From the NCBI GenBank assembly GCA_021795795.1, contig JAJYPA010000542.1, forward strand, positions 1 to 5,502: a stretch of DNA of 5,502 bases, written 5' to 3'. A model generated the notes under the pieces. It was given only the letters and a program-made list of their open reading frames with translations, was not told the DNA's origin and made no database searches. Every line of letters starts with the position of its first letter. Within the stretch, counting starts at the first letter, position 1. Origin of the DNA: Pseudomonadota bacterium (GTDB lineage: Bacteria > Pseudomonadota > Gammaproteobacteria > Halothiobacillales > Halothiobacillaceae). Shown in pieces: positions 5,500 to 5,502 of the stretch. Both the position numbers and the translations under genes were made by a program.

Positions 5500-5502
5500 G
5501 AA

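Overview
The window looks like chromosomal DNA of a Pseudomonadota bacterium, most likely a gamma- or betaproteobacterium. The evidence is a FabV-type enoyl reductase, a LasR/CepR-style acyl-homoserine-lactone (AHL) receptor, a DUF1203 protein, a beta-class glutathione transferase of the GstA type, and dense coding with ordinary Shine-Dalgarno sites. Genus cannot be named from the sequence. No tRNA, rRNA, CRISPR array, transposase or phage gene was seen.

The left half reads on the minus strand. From right to left it holds a LuxR-family regulator (start 2503), then fabV (1519 to 329), then the beginning of a DUF1203 gene (start 269) that runs off the left edge. The regulator is broken by one extra base in a run of five C: its AHL-binding domain and its DNA-binding domain are both intact but lie in two frames (joined span 1792-2503). 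The 272 bases between regulator and fabV hold no convincing gene.

The right half reads on the plus strand: an NTF2/SnoaL-like small protein (2669-3061), an EthD-domain protein (3238-3603), a beta-class-like GST (3700-4341) and a class I SAM-dependent methyltransferase (4647-5444). The first three are spaced 96 to 176 bases apart with no obvious terminator and may form one transcript. The methyltransferase follows a 305-base gap and is much more AT-rich, so it may be a separate unit or a later acquisition. The last 58 bases hold no gene.

The key regulatory observation is a perfect lux-box-like dyad, CTGTCA-N4-TGACAG, at 2589-2604 in the divergent gap between the regulator and the NTF2-like gene. 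A -10-like hexamer lies where a class II LuxR promoter needs one. The proposed picture is a quorum-sensing-responsive accessory or specialised-metabolism cassette (NTF2-like + EthD + GST, perhaps + methyltransferase) controlled by the adjacent LuxR protein. No luxI-type synthase is in the window, and the frameshift raises the question whether control still operates. The metabolite or substrate of the cassette cannot be read from the sequence.
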